Source of the DNA: Polynucleobacter sp. 31A-FELB
GTDB lineage: Bacteria; Pseudomonadota; Gammaproteobacteria; Burkholderiales; Burkholderiaceae
Direction of reading: 5' to 3'
Assembly (NCBI RefSeq): GCF_018882405.1
Contig: NZ_JACVOO010000002.1
Location: 154,677-218,676 of the forward strand
Length of the DNA: 64,000 nucleotides
Position numbers and translations under genes: made by a program. This document shows, in pieces, positions 1-9,975 of this stretch. A model generated the notes under the pieces. It was not told the origin of the DNA and searched no databases. It was given only the letters and a program-made list of their open reading frames with translations. Position 1 is the first letter of the stretch, and each line of letters opens with the position of its first letter.

Positions 1-728
1 CAATGTTGTGGAATGTCGGCGTGCAGACTGTATTGCCTCCGGGTTACCTCTGTTGCGGTTATCCACAGCGCGGCAATGGCGACTTTGATAAAGCAGAAAA
101 GATGATTACGGACAATCGCGTTCTTTTCCATCGCGTAGCCAATACCCTAAATTACTTGGATATCAAGACCGTCGTAGTCTCTTGCGGCACTTGTTATGAC
201 CAGTTGGCGGGTTATCAGTTTGAACAAATCTTCCCGGGTTGCCGCATTATTGATATCCATGAATACTTGCTTGAAAAGGGTGTCAAACTTTCAAATGTGA
301 CTGGCGTGAAGTATATGTATCACGATCCATGTCACTCACCAATGAAATTGCAAGATCCATTAAAGACGGTAAATGAGTTGATTCAGCAAGAAGACGGTAA
401 AGCGATTCAGAAGAATGATCGTTGCTGTGGTGAGTCCGGAACTCTTGCGGTGACAAGACCTGATATCTCAACTCAAGTGCGCTTCCGTAAGCAGATTGAA
501 ATGGAGAAGGGCGCTAATGAATTGCGCAAAGATGATTTCACTGGTGATGTCAAAGTACTTACCAGTTGCCCATCTTGCCTGCAAGGCCTCACTCGCTTTG
601 ATGCGGATAGCGATACAACGGCTGACTATATCGTCGTTGAAATGGCGCAAAAATTATTAGGCCCTGATTGGATGCAAGATTATGTTTCCAAGGCAAACCA
701 AGGTGGTATCGAGAGGGTATTGGTTTAA
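1..728 (+). CDS. FAD/Fe-S oxidoreductase, C-terminal part (5' end outside window)
   Basis: About 240 C-terminal residues of a longer reading frame that is open at the left edge of the window. It carries two cysteine-rich CCG modules of the heterodisulfide reductase/GlpC type: an early CCGYPQRGNGD and CGTCYDQL, then YHDPCHSP, RCCGESG and SCPSCLQGL. These normally hold Fe-S clusters and pass electrons from a flavin domain. In Burkholderiales a very large protein with DUF3683, FAD-linked oxidase and Fe-S domains sits just before DUF971 and ubiE, so this is probably its tail; that part is inference from position. The substrate cannot be told. The stop overlaps the next start by one base (TAATG), which indicates translational coupling. 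Confidence 0.8.
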   Translation, partial: MLWNVGVQTVLPPGYLCCGYPQRGNGDFDKAEKMITDNRVLFHRVANTLNYLDIKTVVVSCGTCYDQLAGYQFEQIFPGCRIIDIHEYLLEKGVKLSNVTGVKYMYHDPCHSPMKLQDPLKTVNELIQQEDGKAIQKNDRCCGESGTLAVTRPDISTQVRFRKQIEMEKGANELRKDDFTGDVKVLTSCPSCLQGLTRFDADSDTTADYIVVEMAQKLLGPDWMQDYVSKANQGGIERVLV

Positions 729-1117
729 TGATTCCAACTAATGTTGTTGTGCATCAACAATCAAAAGTACTAGAACTCAGCTATGAGAATGGCAATACTT
801 ATCGCCTTCCATTTGAGTTTTTAAGAGTGGTGTCTCCTTCAGCTGAAGTGCAGGGCCATGGCCCAGGGCAAGAAACTTTGCAAACTGGTAAGCGTGAGGT
901 GCTCATTGCCAATATTGAGCCGGTAGGCCATTACGCACTCAAACCTTCTTTTTCAGATGGGCATGATTCCGGTTTGTATTCTTGGGACTACTTGCAATTT
1001 TTATGCGAGAACCACGAAGCTCTTTGGAAAGAGCACTTGGATAAATTAGCTGCTGCTGGTCTGGATCGCGACACTCCAATGAGTGTTGCTGGTGGTAAGT
1101 CTTGCGGTAGTCATTGA
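728..1117 (+). CDS. DUF971 family protein (gamma-butyrobetaine hydroxylase-like N-terminal domain)
   Basis: A 129-residue protein made of a single DUF971 domain (LELSYENGNTYRLPFEFLRV), the fold that forms the N-terminal part of gamma-butyrobetaine hydroxylases. Free-standing copies have been linked to Fe-S proteins but have no settled function. I chose the ATG at 728 because it overlaps the preceding stop codon; an upstream in-frame start at 668 would overlap that gene by 60 bases. The C-terminus ends in a glycine/cysteine tail (GGKSCGSH). It lies between an Fe-S oxidoreductase and ubiE and is probably cotranscribed with both. Confidence 0.85.
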   Translation: MIPTNVVVHQQSKVLELSYENGNTYRLPFEFLRVVSPSAEVQGHGPGQETLQTGKREVLIANIEPVGHYALKPSFSDGHDSGLYSWDYLQFLCENHEALWKEHLDKLAAAGLDRDTPMSVAGGKSCGSH

Positions 1118-1143
1118 GCATTTAAATAAATAGAGCGAAGAAT

Positions 1144-1887
1144 ATGAGTAAGACTCACTTTGGATACCAAAGCGTTGATGAAGCTGAAAAAGCGGGCAAG
1201 GTCGCAGAGGTATTTCATTCTGTAGCTAGCAAATATGATGTTATGAATGACTTGATGTCATTTGGCCTTCATCGCTTATGGAAGAAGGTCACGATTGCTC
1301 GTGCGCAAGTTCGTCCTGGGCAAAAGGTATTAGATATCGCTGGTGGTACCGGTGACTTAGCCGCCGCCTTTGCGCGTGCAGCAGCTTGGGGGCATAACCC
1401 GGAAGCTCAAGTATGGTTAAGCGACATTAACGCTTCTATGTTGGGTGTTGGTCGCGATCGTCTTTTAGATAAAGGTTTGGCTTTGCCTTGCGTTCAGTTT
1501 GACGCAGAGAAAATCCCTTTTCCAACCGCTCACTTTGATGTGGTTACGGTAGCTTTTGGCCTGCGCAATATGACTCATAAAGATATTGCTTTAAAAGAGA
1601 TGTTGCGCGTCATTAAGCCAGGTGGCCGAGTATTGGTGCTGGAGTTCTCCAAGCCAGATGCTTTTTTGCAGCCGGTTTATGACACTTATTCGTTCAAGGT
1701 ATTGCCCTGGTTGGGTGAAAAAATTGCCCAGGATTCTGAGAGCTATCGTTATTTAGCTGAATCCATTCGTATGCATCCTGACGCTGAAGCCCTTAAAGAC
1801 ATCATGCTAGGGGTCGGTTTTGATGAGGTTGATACCCATAGGATGACTGGGGGTATCGTTGCGCTGCATATTGGTATTAAATACTAG
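1144..1887 (+). CDS. ubiE: Ubiquinone/menaquinone biosynthesis C-methyltransferase UbiE
   Basis: A 247-residue class I SAM-dependent methyltransferase that adds the ring C-methyl group in ubiquinone synthesis (and demethylmenaquinone methylation where present). The SAM-binding motif [10 protein letters not shown] is at residues 62-71. The family signature [19 protein letters not shown] and the C-terminal block ending in [12 protein letters not shown] are both present. Length matches the family (about 245-250 residues). It opens a ubiquinone gene group with ubiJ and ubiB just downstream, a common betaproteobacterial order. A weak purine-rich site (GAGCGAAG) precedes the ATG. Confidence 0.97.
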   Translation: MSKTHFGYQSVDEAEKAGKVAEVFHSVASKYDVMNDLMSFGLHRLWKKVTIARAQVRPGQKVLDIAGGTGDLAAAFARAAAWGHNPEAQVWLSDINASMLGVGRDRLLDKGLALPCVQFDAEKIPFPTAHFDVVTVAFGLRNMTHKDIALKEMLRVIKPGGRVLVLEFSKPDAFLQPVYDTYSFKVLPWLGEKIAQDSESYRYLAESIRMHPDAEALKDIMLGVGFDEVDTHRMTGGIVALHIGIKY

Positions 1888-1944
1888 TGAATTTGTAGTT
1901 TTTAGCAGTCAAGAATTAAAGTAGTTTTATAGGGGATAAAAAAT

Positions 1945-2856
1945 ATGAACAAGCATTTTTTCAAGGCAGTTCTATTAAGCATCAGCTTAATATTTGCTAC
2001 CGTTGGTCATGCTGATGCTGCCCGCTTAGGTGGCGGAAGAAGTATTGGTAAGGCGCCAAGTGCACCAATGCAAAAGCAAGCCGCTCCTGTGCAAAAACCA
2101 GCTCAACAAGCTCAACCAGCGACACCGGCTGCAGCTCCTCAGGCCCCGGCACCAAGCCGCTTTGGCGGGATGGGTGGCATCTTGGGAGGTCTTGCTGCTG
2201 GACTTGGTATTGGATACCTTTTATCTCACTTTGGCTTGGGTGAGGCCGCATCTTCATTAATTACTGGATTGTTGATTGCCGTTTTAGCAGGCTTTGTCAT
2301 CATGTTCGTAATGAGAAGATTGATGCCGGCTTTATCCGGTGCTAATAAGGGCCCTCAGGTCACATCGCAAGGAATGCAGCGTGCCAATCTGGATCAAACG
2401 CCTAGGCAGGAGCCTGCATTTACGCCAGCTGCAAATGCATTTGGTGGTGTTGCAGCTGAGCCTGCGCCATTCCAATCCACTTTGCCGCCAGGATTTGATG
2501 AATACGCATTTTTAGATAATGCGAAGCAATATTTTTCAGGCCTACAAAAGGCGTGGGATCAGGGTGACCTTGCTGCCTTGCGTGAGTACACCACTCCAGA
2601 GATGTTCGCCACAATTGAGCAGGATCTTGCGGGTCGTGCTGATAGCGCCAATCAAACCGATGTCGTTACGCTCAATGCGCAACTCATCGGAATTGAGACA
2701 ACCGACAGTACTTATTACTGTAGCGTGCAGTTCACGGGCATGATTCGTGAGCAAGTAGGTGCACAGGCGAATAATTTTTCTGAAATTTGGAATTTAAGTA
2801 AGCCAGTAAACGGCCCTGGAGGCTGGGTACTAGCGGGTATTTCTCAGTTGGTTTAA
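1945..2856 (+). CDS. Tim44-like domain membrane protein
   Basis: A 303-residue protein. The N-terminus is a signal-like hydrophobic stretch (to about residue 25, ending GHADA), then a Pro/Ala/Gln-rich linker to about residue 70. A glycine-rich stretch and a hydrophobic segment follow (roughly 75-125, FGGMGGILGGLAAGLGIGYL then an LLIAVLAGFVIMFV helix). The C-terminal 110 residues form a Tim44-like/NTF2-type domain (LQKAWDQGDLAALREYTTPE). In mitochondria Tim44 tethers the import motor; the bacterial proteins are poorly understood. It sits between ubiE and ubiJ, has an AGGGGAT ribosome site, and is followed by a strong terminator. Confidence 0.85.
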   Translation: MNKHFFKAVLLSISLIFATVGHADAARLGGGRSIGKAPSAPMQKQAAPVQKPAQQAQPATPAAAPQAPAPSRFGGMGGILGGLAAGLGIGYLLSHFGLGEAASSLITGLLIAVLAGFVIMFVMRRLMPALSGANKGPQVTSQGMQRANLDQTPRQEPAFTPAANAFGGVAAEPAPFQSTLPPGFDEYAFLDNAKQYFSGLQKAWDQGDLAALREYTTPEMFATIEQDLAGRADSANQTDVVTLNAQLIGIETTDSTYYCSVQFTGMIREQVGAQANNFSEIWNLSKPVNGPGGWVLAGISQLV

Positions 2857-2876
2857 GCTTGAGGTACTTTCCATTG

Positions 2877-2902
2877 AAAGCCCGCACTTGTGCGGGTTTT
2901 TT
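2877..2902 (+). terminator. Rho-independent terminator after the Tim44-like gene
   Basis: The stem CCCGCA/TGCGGG with loop CTTG is followed by six T residues. It ends just before the ubiJ start at 2909, so ubiJ-ubiB are either read through or have their own promoter. Confidence 0.8.
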
Positions 2903-2908
2903 ACACTT

Positions 2909-3526
2909 ATGACCACCGCTTCTCCCGCTACCCACCATATCGCAGCTTCTGCCGCTTGCCGAGGGATCAATCATGTCCTGAAGGCTGAGCCATGGGCTAT
3001 GGCAGAGTTAGCCCGTCATGCCGGCAAAGTGATTTTGCTGAGCCTGCCAATTGGCAAGCTCTGTTTTGAATTGACACCCGAGGGCTCATTAGCCTCTTTA
3101 TCAAATATTGATAACCCCTCTCTAGAATTAGAGGTTTCTCCCGAGGCGTTGAGTGCTTTGGCTAGTGGACCTGGTAATTTGCGAGAGCAGGCAATGAAGT
3201 CGGCCAAGATTACTGGTGACGCTGACTTAGCCCAACTATTGGGCCGCTTAGCAGGTCAGATTCGGTGGGAGTATGAAGAGGATTTGGCTCGTTTCATCGG
3301 AGACGCTCCCGCCAACTTTGCTGTTCGTCAAGGTAAGAAATTCATTTCTGCTGGGAAGTCCGCTGCGACTGATCTACTTGAAAATGTAGTGGAGTACGTC
3401 AGCGAAGAAAGAAAAGTACTTTTGAATAAACGAGATTTTATGATTCGCAAAAATGAGTTAAACGCATTGCGTGATGCGGTTGATCGAGTAGAAAAGCGCA
3501 TCCAACTTTTAGAGCGAAAAGGTTAA
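2909..3526 (+). CDS. ubiJ: Ubiquinone biosynthesis accessory factor UbiJ (SCP2 domain)
   Basis: A 205-residue protein with an N-terminal SCP2-like lipid-binding domain (about residues 10-110) and a C-terminal helical, charged tail ending in a coiled-coil-like stretch (NALRDAVDRVEKRIQLLERKG). UbiJ is known in gammaproteobacteria as a non-catalytic, lipid-binding member of the soluble Ubi complex. Identification rests on the domain and on its place between ubiE and ubiB. I took the ATG at 2909; a TTG 21 bases upstream lies inside the terminator stem and is unlikely. It ends six bases before ubiB. Confidence 0.88.
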   Translation: MTTASPATHHIAASAACRGINHVLKAEPWAMAELARHAGKVILLSLPIGKLCFELTPEGSLASLSNIDNPSLELEVSPEALSALASGPGNLREQAMKSAKITGDADLAQLLGRLAGQIRWEYEEDLARFIGDAPANFAVRQGKKFISAGKSAATDLLENVVEYVSEERKVLLNKRDFMIRKNELNALRDAVDRVEKRIQLLERKG

Positions 3527-3532
3527 TTCATT

Positions 3533-5119
3533 GTGCGTCGTTTAGCTCGTCTTTCTTTCATTTTCTTCACTGCATGGCGTTATGGCTTATTGCCATTGCT
3601 ACGCGATATTCTGAAGCCCGGTATTCGTCGTGGTCTATTAACTATTCTTTGTTGGACTTCTCCAGGCCAGTCTCTGCCCAGAGGTGAGCGCATTCGTTTA
3701 ACTTTAGAAGCGCTAGGTCCAATCTTCGTGAAGTTTGGACAGGTGCTTTCTACTCGACGTGATTTATTGCCGGAAGATATTGCTAATGAGTTGGCGAAGT
3801 TGCAAGATCAAGTCCCACCATTTTCTAATGCTGAATCTTGTCGCTTAATTGAACAGGCGCTTGGTCAATCTATCGAAGAAGTATTTATTAGTTTTGATGC
3901 AACCCCCGTGGCTAGTGCCTCTGTAGCCCAAGTGCACTTTGGCATATTGCGCGGCACCGAGAAGCATCCAGAGTGGGAAGGTCGTGCAGTAGCGGTTAAA
4001 GTTCTACGCCCAGGCATTTTGCCAATCATTGATGGCGATCTTGCTTTGCTCTATGACTTAGCAAAAATCATCGAGAGACTTTCTGAGGATGGTCGTCGCC
4101 TAAAGCCACGCGAGAATGTTGCAGAGTTTGATACCTATTTGCATGATGAATTAGATCTCATGCGTGAGGCGGCAAATGCAAGTCAATTGCGTCGCTATTT
4201 TGTTGACTCTAAAAAGTTAATGATTCCTGAGATGTATTGGGATTTATGTCACACCAATGTCATCGTGATGGAAAAAATGGATGGCATTTCGATTGGACGA
4301 ACAGCAGAGTTGCGCGCTGCTGGTGTTGACTTTAAAAAGCTTGCCGCTGATGGCGTAGAAATATTTTTCACGCAAGTATTTGAGCATGGCTTCTTTCATG
4401 CCGACATGCACCCTGGCAACATCATGATCAGTCTTGAGCCAGAAACATTTGGTCGATTTATTTCTTTGGATTTTGGGATTGTTGGCGCGCTGAGTCAGTC
4501 TGACAAAAGTTATCTGGCATTAAATTTCTTAGCCTTCTTTAATCGCGATTACCGTCGTGTTGCGGAATTACATATTGAATCTGGCTGGGTTCCTGCCAAT
4601 ACACGCGTTGAAGAACTTGAAGGTGCAATACGCTCCGTTTGCGAACCTTACTTTGATCGTCCTCTAAAGGAAATCTCCTTGGGTATTGTGCTGATGCGTT
4701 TATTCCAGACCTCTCGCCGTTTCAAGGTGGAAATTCAGCCGCAGCTAACTTTGCTCCAGAAGACTTTGCTAAATGTCGAAGGTCTTGCTCGCCAGCTTGA
4801 TCCAGATATGGATCTTTGGAAGACTGCTAAGCCAATTTTGGAAAAATGGGTCAGTCAGCAGTTGGGTTGGCGGGCTTTGGTGGATGGCATTAAGGCCGAG
4901 GCGCCTAGTTGGGCCCAAATTTTGCCAACCTTGCCACGCCTGATTGCCGAAAGTTTGGCGCAAGCGCGAATCCCTCGAAAGGATCAAAACACTGAATTAG
5001 AGGTCTTAAAAGGCCTTTTATTGCAGGAAAGACGTACTCATCGCCTCTTGGTAGGTGCTTTGCTGTTTGCGGGCGGCTTTTTGGCTGGGATTCTGATAAT
5101 CGGTCTTGGTCTTTACTAG
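3533..5119 (+). CDS. ubiB: UbiB, ABC1-type atypical kinase for ubiquinone biosynthesis
   Basis: A 528-residue member of the ABC1/ADCK atypical kinase family, required for ubiquinone synthesis; family members have ATPase activity and are thought to help extract lipid intermediates from the membrane. Visible marks are the KFGQ motif at 67-70, the Ala-rich loop [11 protein letters not shown], the VAVKVLRPG lysine strand, and a catalytic-loop region [11 protein letters not shown] followed by LDFGIVG. A hydrophobic C-terminus ([20 protein letters not shown]) anchors it in the inner membrane. The start is GTG, six bases after the ubiJ stop, so the pair is coupled. Confidence 0.97.
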   Translation: MRRLARLSFIFFTAWRYGLLPLLRDILKPGIRRGLLTILCWTSPGQSLPRGERIRLTLEALGPIFVKFGQVLSTRRDLLPEDIANELAKLQDQVPPFSNAESCRLIEQALGQSIEEVFISFDATPVASASVAQVHFGILRGTEKHPEWEGRAVAVKVLRPGILPIIDGDLALLYDLAKIIERLSEDGRRLKPRENVAEFDTYLHDELDLMREAANASQLRRYFVDSKKLMIPEMYWDLCHTNVIVMEKMDGISIGRTAELRAAGVDFKKLAADGVEIFFTQVFEHGFFHADMHPGNIMISLEPETFGRFISLDFGIVGALSQSDKSYLALNFLAFFNRDYRRVAELHIESGWVPANTRVEELEGAIRSVCEPYFDRPLKEISLGIVLMRLFQTSRRFKVEIQPQLTLLQKTLLNVEGLARQLDPDMDLWKTAKPILEKWVSQQLGWRALVDGIKAEAPSWAQILPTLPRLIAESLAQARIPRKDQNTELEVLKGLLLQERRTHRLLVGALLFAGGFLAGILIIGLGLY

Positions 5120-5183
5120 ACTGTCCCCAGTCGTCGCTTAAACCGCTAAAATGCCAGGTTAGGCAAGGCGTAAGCATAGGCAA

Positions 5184-5837
5184 ATGAAAAAATACTTTAT
5201 TGCAGGCATTTTGGTGTGGGCACCGATGTCAATCACCATTTGGGTGATTGCATGGGGTCTAGGCCTGCTCGACGGTGTTTTTGGCTCCGTAATGCATGCC
5301 ATTATTGCTGTATTCCCCAGTCAGTTTGCCGCCGATCTTCAGCATTTCCGTGAGTTGCCGGGTGTTGGTATTTTGATTGTTGTTTCAGTCATTATGGCTA
5401 CCGGCTTGATTGCGATTAGTTTTGCTGGTCAGTGGTGGATCAAGATGTGGAATAAGCAGATGAATCGCATTCCAATTGTGCGATCGATCTATTCCAGCGT
5501 TCAGCAAGTGTCATCCACTTTGTTTTCTGGCAGTGGCCAAGCTTTTAGCAAAGCATTATTAATTCGTTATCCGCATGCAGATTCTTGGGCGATTGCGTTC
5601 CAGACTGGTATGCCAGCAAAAGAAGTTGCTGCTAAGTTGGGCGAGGACTACGTCAATGTATTTCTGCCAACGACACCAAACCCAACCTCCGGATTTTTTA
5701 TGATCGTCCCACGTGCGCACACCATTGAATTAGAGATGAGTGTCGAAGAGGCGCTCAAACATATTGTTTCAATGGGATCCGTCCCCCCCACCAGTTCAAC
5801 TGGTTTGACCGCTATTGGGTCAAACCATCATCTTTGA
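5184..5837 (+). CDS. DUF502 family membrane protein
   Basis: A 217-residue inner-membrane protein. There are two hydrophobic segments in the first 90 residues (about 4-30 and 55-78), then a conserved soluble region with the DUF502 hallmark RIPIVRSIYSSVQQVSSTLF, and the block VFLPTTPNPTSGFFMIVPR. The function is unknown. In Burkholderiales it commonly precedes aspS, as here (16-base gap). The ATG follows a 64-base intergenic stretch with a possible -10 (TAAAAT near 5150), so an independent promoter is possible but weakly supported. Confidence 0.85.
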   Translation: MKKYFIAGILVWAPMSITIWVIAWGLGLLDGVFGSVMHAIIAVFPSQFAADLQHFRELPGVGILIVVSVIMATGLIAISFAGQWWIKMWNKQMNRIPIVRSIYSSVQQVSSTLFSGSGQAFSKALLIRYPHADSWAIAFQTGMPAKEVAAKLGEDYVNVFLPTTPNPTSGFFMIVPRAHTIELEMSVEEALKHIVSMGSVPPTSSTGLTAIGSNHHL

Positions 5838-5853
5838 TTTATAGGAAATTGTT

Positions 5854-7653
5854 ATGTCGATGCGAAGCCATACCTGCGGTCAGGTAACTGAATCACTCAT
5901 TGGTCAAGAAATTACTCTCTCAGGTTGGGTGAATCGTCGCCGTGACCATGGTGGTGTGATCTTTATTGACTTGCGTGATCACCAAGGTTTTGTTCAGGTA
6001 GTTTGCGACCCAGATCGCCCGGAGATGTTTGCATTGGCTGAGCAGGTTCGTAATGAGTTCTGCATTCAGATCAAAGGCTTGGTACGTGCACGTCCTGCCG
6101 GCACTGAGAACAATGATTTAGTGAGCGGAAAGATTGAAGTGCTTTGCCATAGCTTGGTCATTCTCAATGCATCTATTACTCCTCCATTCCAATTGGAAGA
6201 TGAGAATTTATCTGAGACCACTCGCTTAACTCATCGCGTGCTCGATTTGCGTCGCCCGCAAATGCAAAAGAATTTACGTCTGCGTTACAACGTTGCCATG
6301 GAATGCCGTCGCTACTTAGATGCCGCTGGTTTTATTGATATTGAAACGCCGATGTTGACGAAGAGCACTCCTGAAGGTGCGCGCGACTATTTAGTTCCTT
6401 CACGCGTTCATGATGGCCAGTTCTTTGCGCTGCCACAGTCTCCTCAGTTGTTCAAGCAGTTGTTGATGGTGGCTGGCTTTGATCGCTACTACCAGATTAC
6501 AAAGTGTTTCCGCGACGAAGATTTGCGTGCTGACCGTCAGCCTGAATTTACTCAGATCGACTGTGAAACAGCCTTCTTAGACGAATTAGAAATCCGTGAG
6601 TTATTTGAAAACATGATCCGTCATATTTTCAAAACCACCATGAATGTTGAGTTGCCTAATCCATTCCCAACCATGCCTTACTCAGAAGGTATGGCGCGCT
6701 TCGGTTCAGATAAGCCAGATCTGCGTGTGAATTTTGAGTTCACAGAATTGACTGACTTGATGAAAGATGTGGATTTCAAGGTGTTCTCTGGCGCAGCAAA
6801 TCAAGAGGGTGGGCGCGTAGTTGGCTTGTGCGTACCCGGCGGTGCTGAAATTAGCCGTAGTGAAATTGATGACTACACACAATTTGTAGCAATCTATGGG
6901 GCTAAAGGTTTGGCATGGATCAAGGTGAACTCTGTTGCTGAAGGTCGCAATGGTTTGCAGTCTCCAATCGTGAAGAACTTGCATGATGCTGCGATTGAAG
7001 GCATCTTGAAGCGCACTGGTGCTAAAGATGGCGACATTATTTTCTTCGGTGCAGATAAAGAAAAAGTAGTTAATGATGCTATCGGTGGATTACGTTTGAA
7101 GATTGGTCATTCAGCTTGGGGTAAAGAGCATGGCCTATCTACTGAAGGCTGGAAACCATTGTGGGTAGTTGATTTCCCAATGTTTGAATATGATGAAGAC
7201 AATGCCCGTTGGGTTGCATGTCACCATCCATTCACAAGCCCTAAGGATGAGCACATGCAGTACCTCGAATCAAATCCCGGTAAGTGCTTAGCTAAAGCCT
7301 ATGACATGGTTTTGAACGGCAGTGAGATTGGTGGCGGATCAGTCCGTATTCACCAAGAGGTAGTTCAGAGTCAGGTATTCCGTGCATTGAAGATTGGTGC
7401 CGAAGAAGCGCAAGCCAAGTTTGGATTCTTGTTAGATGCCTTGCAATATGGTGCGCCTCCCCATGGTGGTATTGCGTTTGGTCTGGATCGTATCGTCACG
7501 ATGATGACTGGTGCCGAATCTATTCGTGATGTGATTGCCTTCCCTAAGACGCAACGAGCACAGTGCTTATTGACACAAGCTCCTAGCCCAGTGGATGAGC
7601 GTCAGCTAAAAGAATTGCATATTCGTTTGCGCCAAGCTGCTCCAGCTGCTTAA
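5854..7653 (+). CDS. aspS: Aspartyl-tRNA synthetase
   Basis: A 599-residue class II synthetase of the bacterial type. It has an N-terminal OB-fold anticodon domain (to about 110), a catalytic core with motif 2 around [20 protein letters not shown], a GAD insertion in the middle, and motif 3 in [14 protein letters not shown]. It charges tRNA-Asp. Residues His32 (in RRRDHGG) and Gly83 (in ARPAGTEN) match by position the two residues reported to make the Pseudomonas aeruginosa enzyme non-discriminating, so it may also charge tRNA-Asn with Asp for repair by GatCAB. That extension is inference. It is probably cotranscribed with the DUF502 gene upstream. Confidence 0.97.
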   Translation: MSMRSHTCGQVTESLIGQEITLSGWVNRRRDHGGVIFIDLRDHQGFVQVVCDPDRPEMFALAEQVRNEFCIQIKGLVRARPAGTENNDLVSGKIEVLCHSLVILNASITPPFQLEDENLSETTRLTHRVLDLRRPQMQKNLRLRYNVAMECRRYLDAAGFIDIETPMLTKSTPEGARDYLVPSRVHDGQFFALPQSPQLFKQLLMVAGFDRYYQITKCFRDEDLRADRQPEFTQIDCETAFLDELEIRELFENMIRHIFKTTMNVELPNPFPTMPYSEGMARFGSDKPDLRVNFEFTELTDLMKDVDFKVFSGAANQEGGRVVGLCVPGGAEISRSEIDDYTQFVAIYGAKGLAWIKVNSVAEGRNGLQSPIVKNLHDAAIEGILKRTGAKDGDIIFFGADKEKVVNDAIGGLRLKIGHSAWGKEHGLSTEGWKPLWVVDFPMFEYDEDNARWVACHHPFTSPKDEHMQYLESNPGKCLAKAYDMVLNGSEIGGGSVRIHQEVVQSQVFRALKIGAEEAQAKFGFLLDALQYGAPPHGGIAFGLDRIVTMMTGAESIRDVIAFPKTQRAQCLLTQAPSPVDERQLKELHIRLRQAAPAA

Positions 7654-7674
7654 GCAGGAAAGTCTTAAAGTATC

Positions 7675-8118
7675 TTGAAAATCCCCATTTCGGTTTTAGT
7701 AGTTATTTACAAATCGAATGGGGAGGTCTTGCTGATAGAGCGGGCCGATAAAGCTAATTTCTGGCAATCTGTGACTGGTAGTGTCGATTCTCTCGATGAG
7801 GATCTCCGGATTGCTGCCGAACGCGAAGTCCTTGAAGAGACGGGAATTGATGTTGATGCTCTTCCGGTAGGTTCCTTGCAAGATATGCATCATCAGATCG
7901 AGTATGAGATCTATCCGCAGTGGCGTCACCGCTACGCTCCTGGGGTTACTAGAAATACTGAGCATTGGTTTTCATTGTTAGTGCCAGACGACACCCAAGT
8001 GCATCTGGCTCCTAGAGAGCACGTAGCCTATCAGTGGCTGGCTTTTACAGATGCTGCTAGCAAATGTTTTTCACGCAGTAATGGTGAAGCAATTTTGCAG
8101 CTATTCTCTGCGCGCTAG
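7675..8118 (+). CDS. nudB: Dihydroneopterin triphosphate diphosphatase (Nudix)
   Basis: A 147-residue Nudix hydrolase resembling NudB/FolQ, which removes pyrophosphate from dihydroneopterin triphosphate in folate synthesis. The Nudix box is visible (ending REVLEETGID), with one residue more than the consensus between its first Gly and Glu. The start is TTG, since no ATG in frame fits the conserved N-terminus (KIPISVLVVIYKSNGEVLLIERAD). It lies 21 bases after aspS, the same neighbour as in many betaproteobacteria. The exact substrate is taken from the family resemblance. Confidence 0.88.
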   Translation: MKIPISVLVVIYKSNGEVLLIERADKANFWQSVTGSVDSLDEDLRIAAEREVLEETGIDVDALPVGSLQDMHHQIEYEIYPQWRHRYAPGVTRNTEHWFSLLVPDDTQVHLAPREHVAYQWLAFTDAASKCFSRSNGEAILQLFSAR

Positions 8119-8142
8119 AGTGGAAGTGACTAAGATAGAGTG

Positions 8143-9966
8143 ATGAGACATTCATCAGGGCATCACCATTCAGCAGGAAATCCAAAGCCATCATCGGGAA
8201 ACGACTGGAAAGTCATTCGTGATTTACTTCCCTATTTATTGGAATACAAATTTAGAGTTGCAATTGCGCTGACTTGTTTAGTAGCGGCTAAGGTTACCAA
8301 CCTTGGTATCCCAATTTTGATGAAGCAATTGATTGATGCTCTCAATATCAAAGCTGATTCTCCTCAAGCATTGTTGGTGGTCCCGGCCGGATTGATATTG
8401 GCCTATGGACTCTTAAGAATCTCTGCCTCCTTATTTACCGAGTTGCGCGAATCTCTCTTTGCGCGTGTCACTCAAAATGCAGTACGCAAAGTAGCTCTTC
8501 AAGTCTTTGAGCACTTACATTCCTTAGCGCTCAGCTTCCATTTGGCTCGTCAGACTGGTGGAGTCAGTCGAGATATTGAGCGGGGTACTCGCGGTATTCA
8601 GTCTCTGATTTCTTATTCTCTTTACAGCATTCTGCCGACCTTGATTGAGTTTTGCTTGGTGCTCGGTTACTTTGCGTACGCATACGATATTTGGTTTGCT
8701 GCAATTACGTTGGTTGCCTTAGTGCTTTATATCGGCTTCACGGTTGTGGTGACAGAATGGCGCACCCATTTCCGTCGCACTATGAATGACATGGATTCCA
8801 AGGCCAATCAGAAGGCGATTGATTCCCTCTTAAATTTTGAGACCGTAAAGTATTTTGGTAACGAGGCTTTTGAAGCGAGTCGATATGATCAGAATTTAGT
8901 GCGCTATCAAGCTGCCGCTGTCAAATCTCAAAAATCTTTAGCAGTGTTGAATTTTGGACAGCAGACCATCATTGCGGTCGGCTTGGTTCTCATACTTTGG
9001 CGTGCGACCTTAGGCGTGATCGATGGTTCTATGACCTTGGGTGATTTGGTGTTGGTGAATACCTTAATGATTCAGTTATACATTCCATTGAATTTCTTAG
9101 GGGTGATCTATCGTGAGATCAAGCAAGCGTTGACTGATATGGATCGCATGTTCTCCCTTCTCAATACGGAGAAAGAGATTGCAGATGCACCCAATGCCCA
9201 GTCTTTGCGCATTGCAAATCAGGGCCGTGGCCCAGATGTTCGTTTTGAGAACGTCTCCTTTCATTACGATGCCAAGCGTGAAATTCTCAAAGATGTGAGT
9301 TTTAACATTCCAGCAGGAACGATTACAGCAGTCGTAGGGCAGAGTGGTGCTGGTAAGAGTACCTTGGCTCGCTTACTGTTTCGTTTTTATGACGTTCAGT
9401 CAGGCAAGATTCTGATTGATGATCAAAATATTGTGGATGTTACTCAATCGAGCTTGCGCAAGGCGATTGGTATCGTTCCACAAGATACCGTTTTATTTAA
9501 TGACACGATTGGTTACAACATTGCTTATGGCAATCCCAATGCGTCGATTGAAGAGGTCCATGAGGCTGCAAGAGCTGCGCAGATCGATCGTTTTATTAAA
9601 CATCTTCCCGATGGCTATGACACTCAAGTGGGAGAGCGTGGCCTGAAGTTATCAGGTGGCGAGAAACAGCGTGTTGCGATTGCCCGCACTTTGCTTAAAA
9701 AACCGGCGATGCTCATTTTTGATGAGGCAACATCGGCCCTAGATTCCAAGACGGAGAGAGCATTTCAGGAAGAGCTGCTTGGCTTGGCTAAGAATCGCAC
9801 GACTTTAATCATCGCTCATAGGCTTTCTACGATTGTTCATGCTGATCAAATATTGGTTATGGATCATGGCCAGATTGTGGAGCGTGGAACGCATGCTGAG
9901 CTTTTGGCTGCTAATGGACGATATGCTGAGATGTGGCAAATGCAAGAGCGCACTGCTCTTGATTAG
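8143..9966 (+). CDS. Atm1-type ABC exporter (fused permease and ATPase)
   Basis: A 607-residue half-transporter. A His-rich N-terminus (HSSGHHHSAG) leads into six transmembrane segments (about 30-320) and then an ATPase domain with Walker A GQSGAGKST, signature LSGGEKQRVAIART and Walker B LIFDEATSALD. It resembles the Atm1/HMT1 family, which exports glutathione-linked sulfur species or metal conjugates; the substrate here is inferred. I took the ATG at 8143; a GTG directly before it is possible. There is no clear Shine-Dalgarno site. A -10-like TAAGAT lies six bases upstream of the ATG, hinting at a very short leader. Confidence 0.9.
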   Translation: MRHSSGHHHSAGNPKPSSGNDWKVIRDLLPYLLEYKFRVAIALTCLVAAKVTNLGIPILMKQLIDALNIKADSPQALLVVPAGLILAYGLLRISASLFTELRESLFARVTQNAVRKVALQVFEHLHSLALSFHLARQTGGVSRDIERGTRGIQSLISYSLYSILPTLIEFCLVLGYFAYAYDIWFAAITLVALVLYIGFTVVVTEWRTHFRRTMNDMDSKANQKAIDSLLNFETVKYFGNEAFEASRYDQNLVRYQAAAVKSQKSLAVLNFGQQTIIAVGLVLILWRATLGVIDGSMTLGDLVLVNTLMIQLYIPLNFLGVIYREIKQALTDMDRMFSLLNTEKEIADAPNAQSLRIANQGRGPDVRFENVSFHYDAKREILKDVSFNIPAGTITAVVGQSGAGKSTLARLLFRFYDVQSGKILIDDQNIVDVTQSSLRKAIGIVPQDTVLFNDTIGYNIAYGNPNASIEEVHEAARAAQIDRFIKHLPDGYDTQVGERGLKLSGGEKQRVAIARTLLKKPAMLIFDEATSALDSKTERAFQEELLGLAKNRTTLIIAHRLSTIVHADQILVMDHGQIVERGTHAELLAANGRYAEMWQMQERTALD

Positions 9967-9975
9967 AATATCTGC

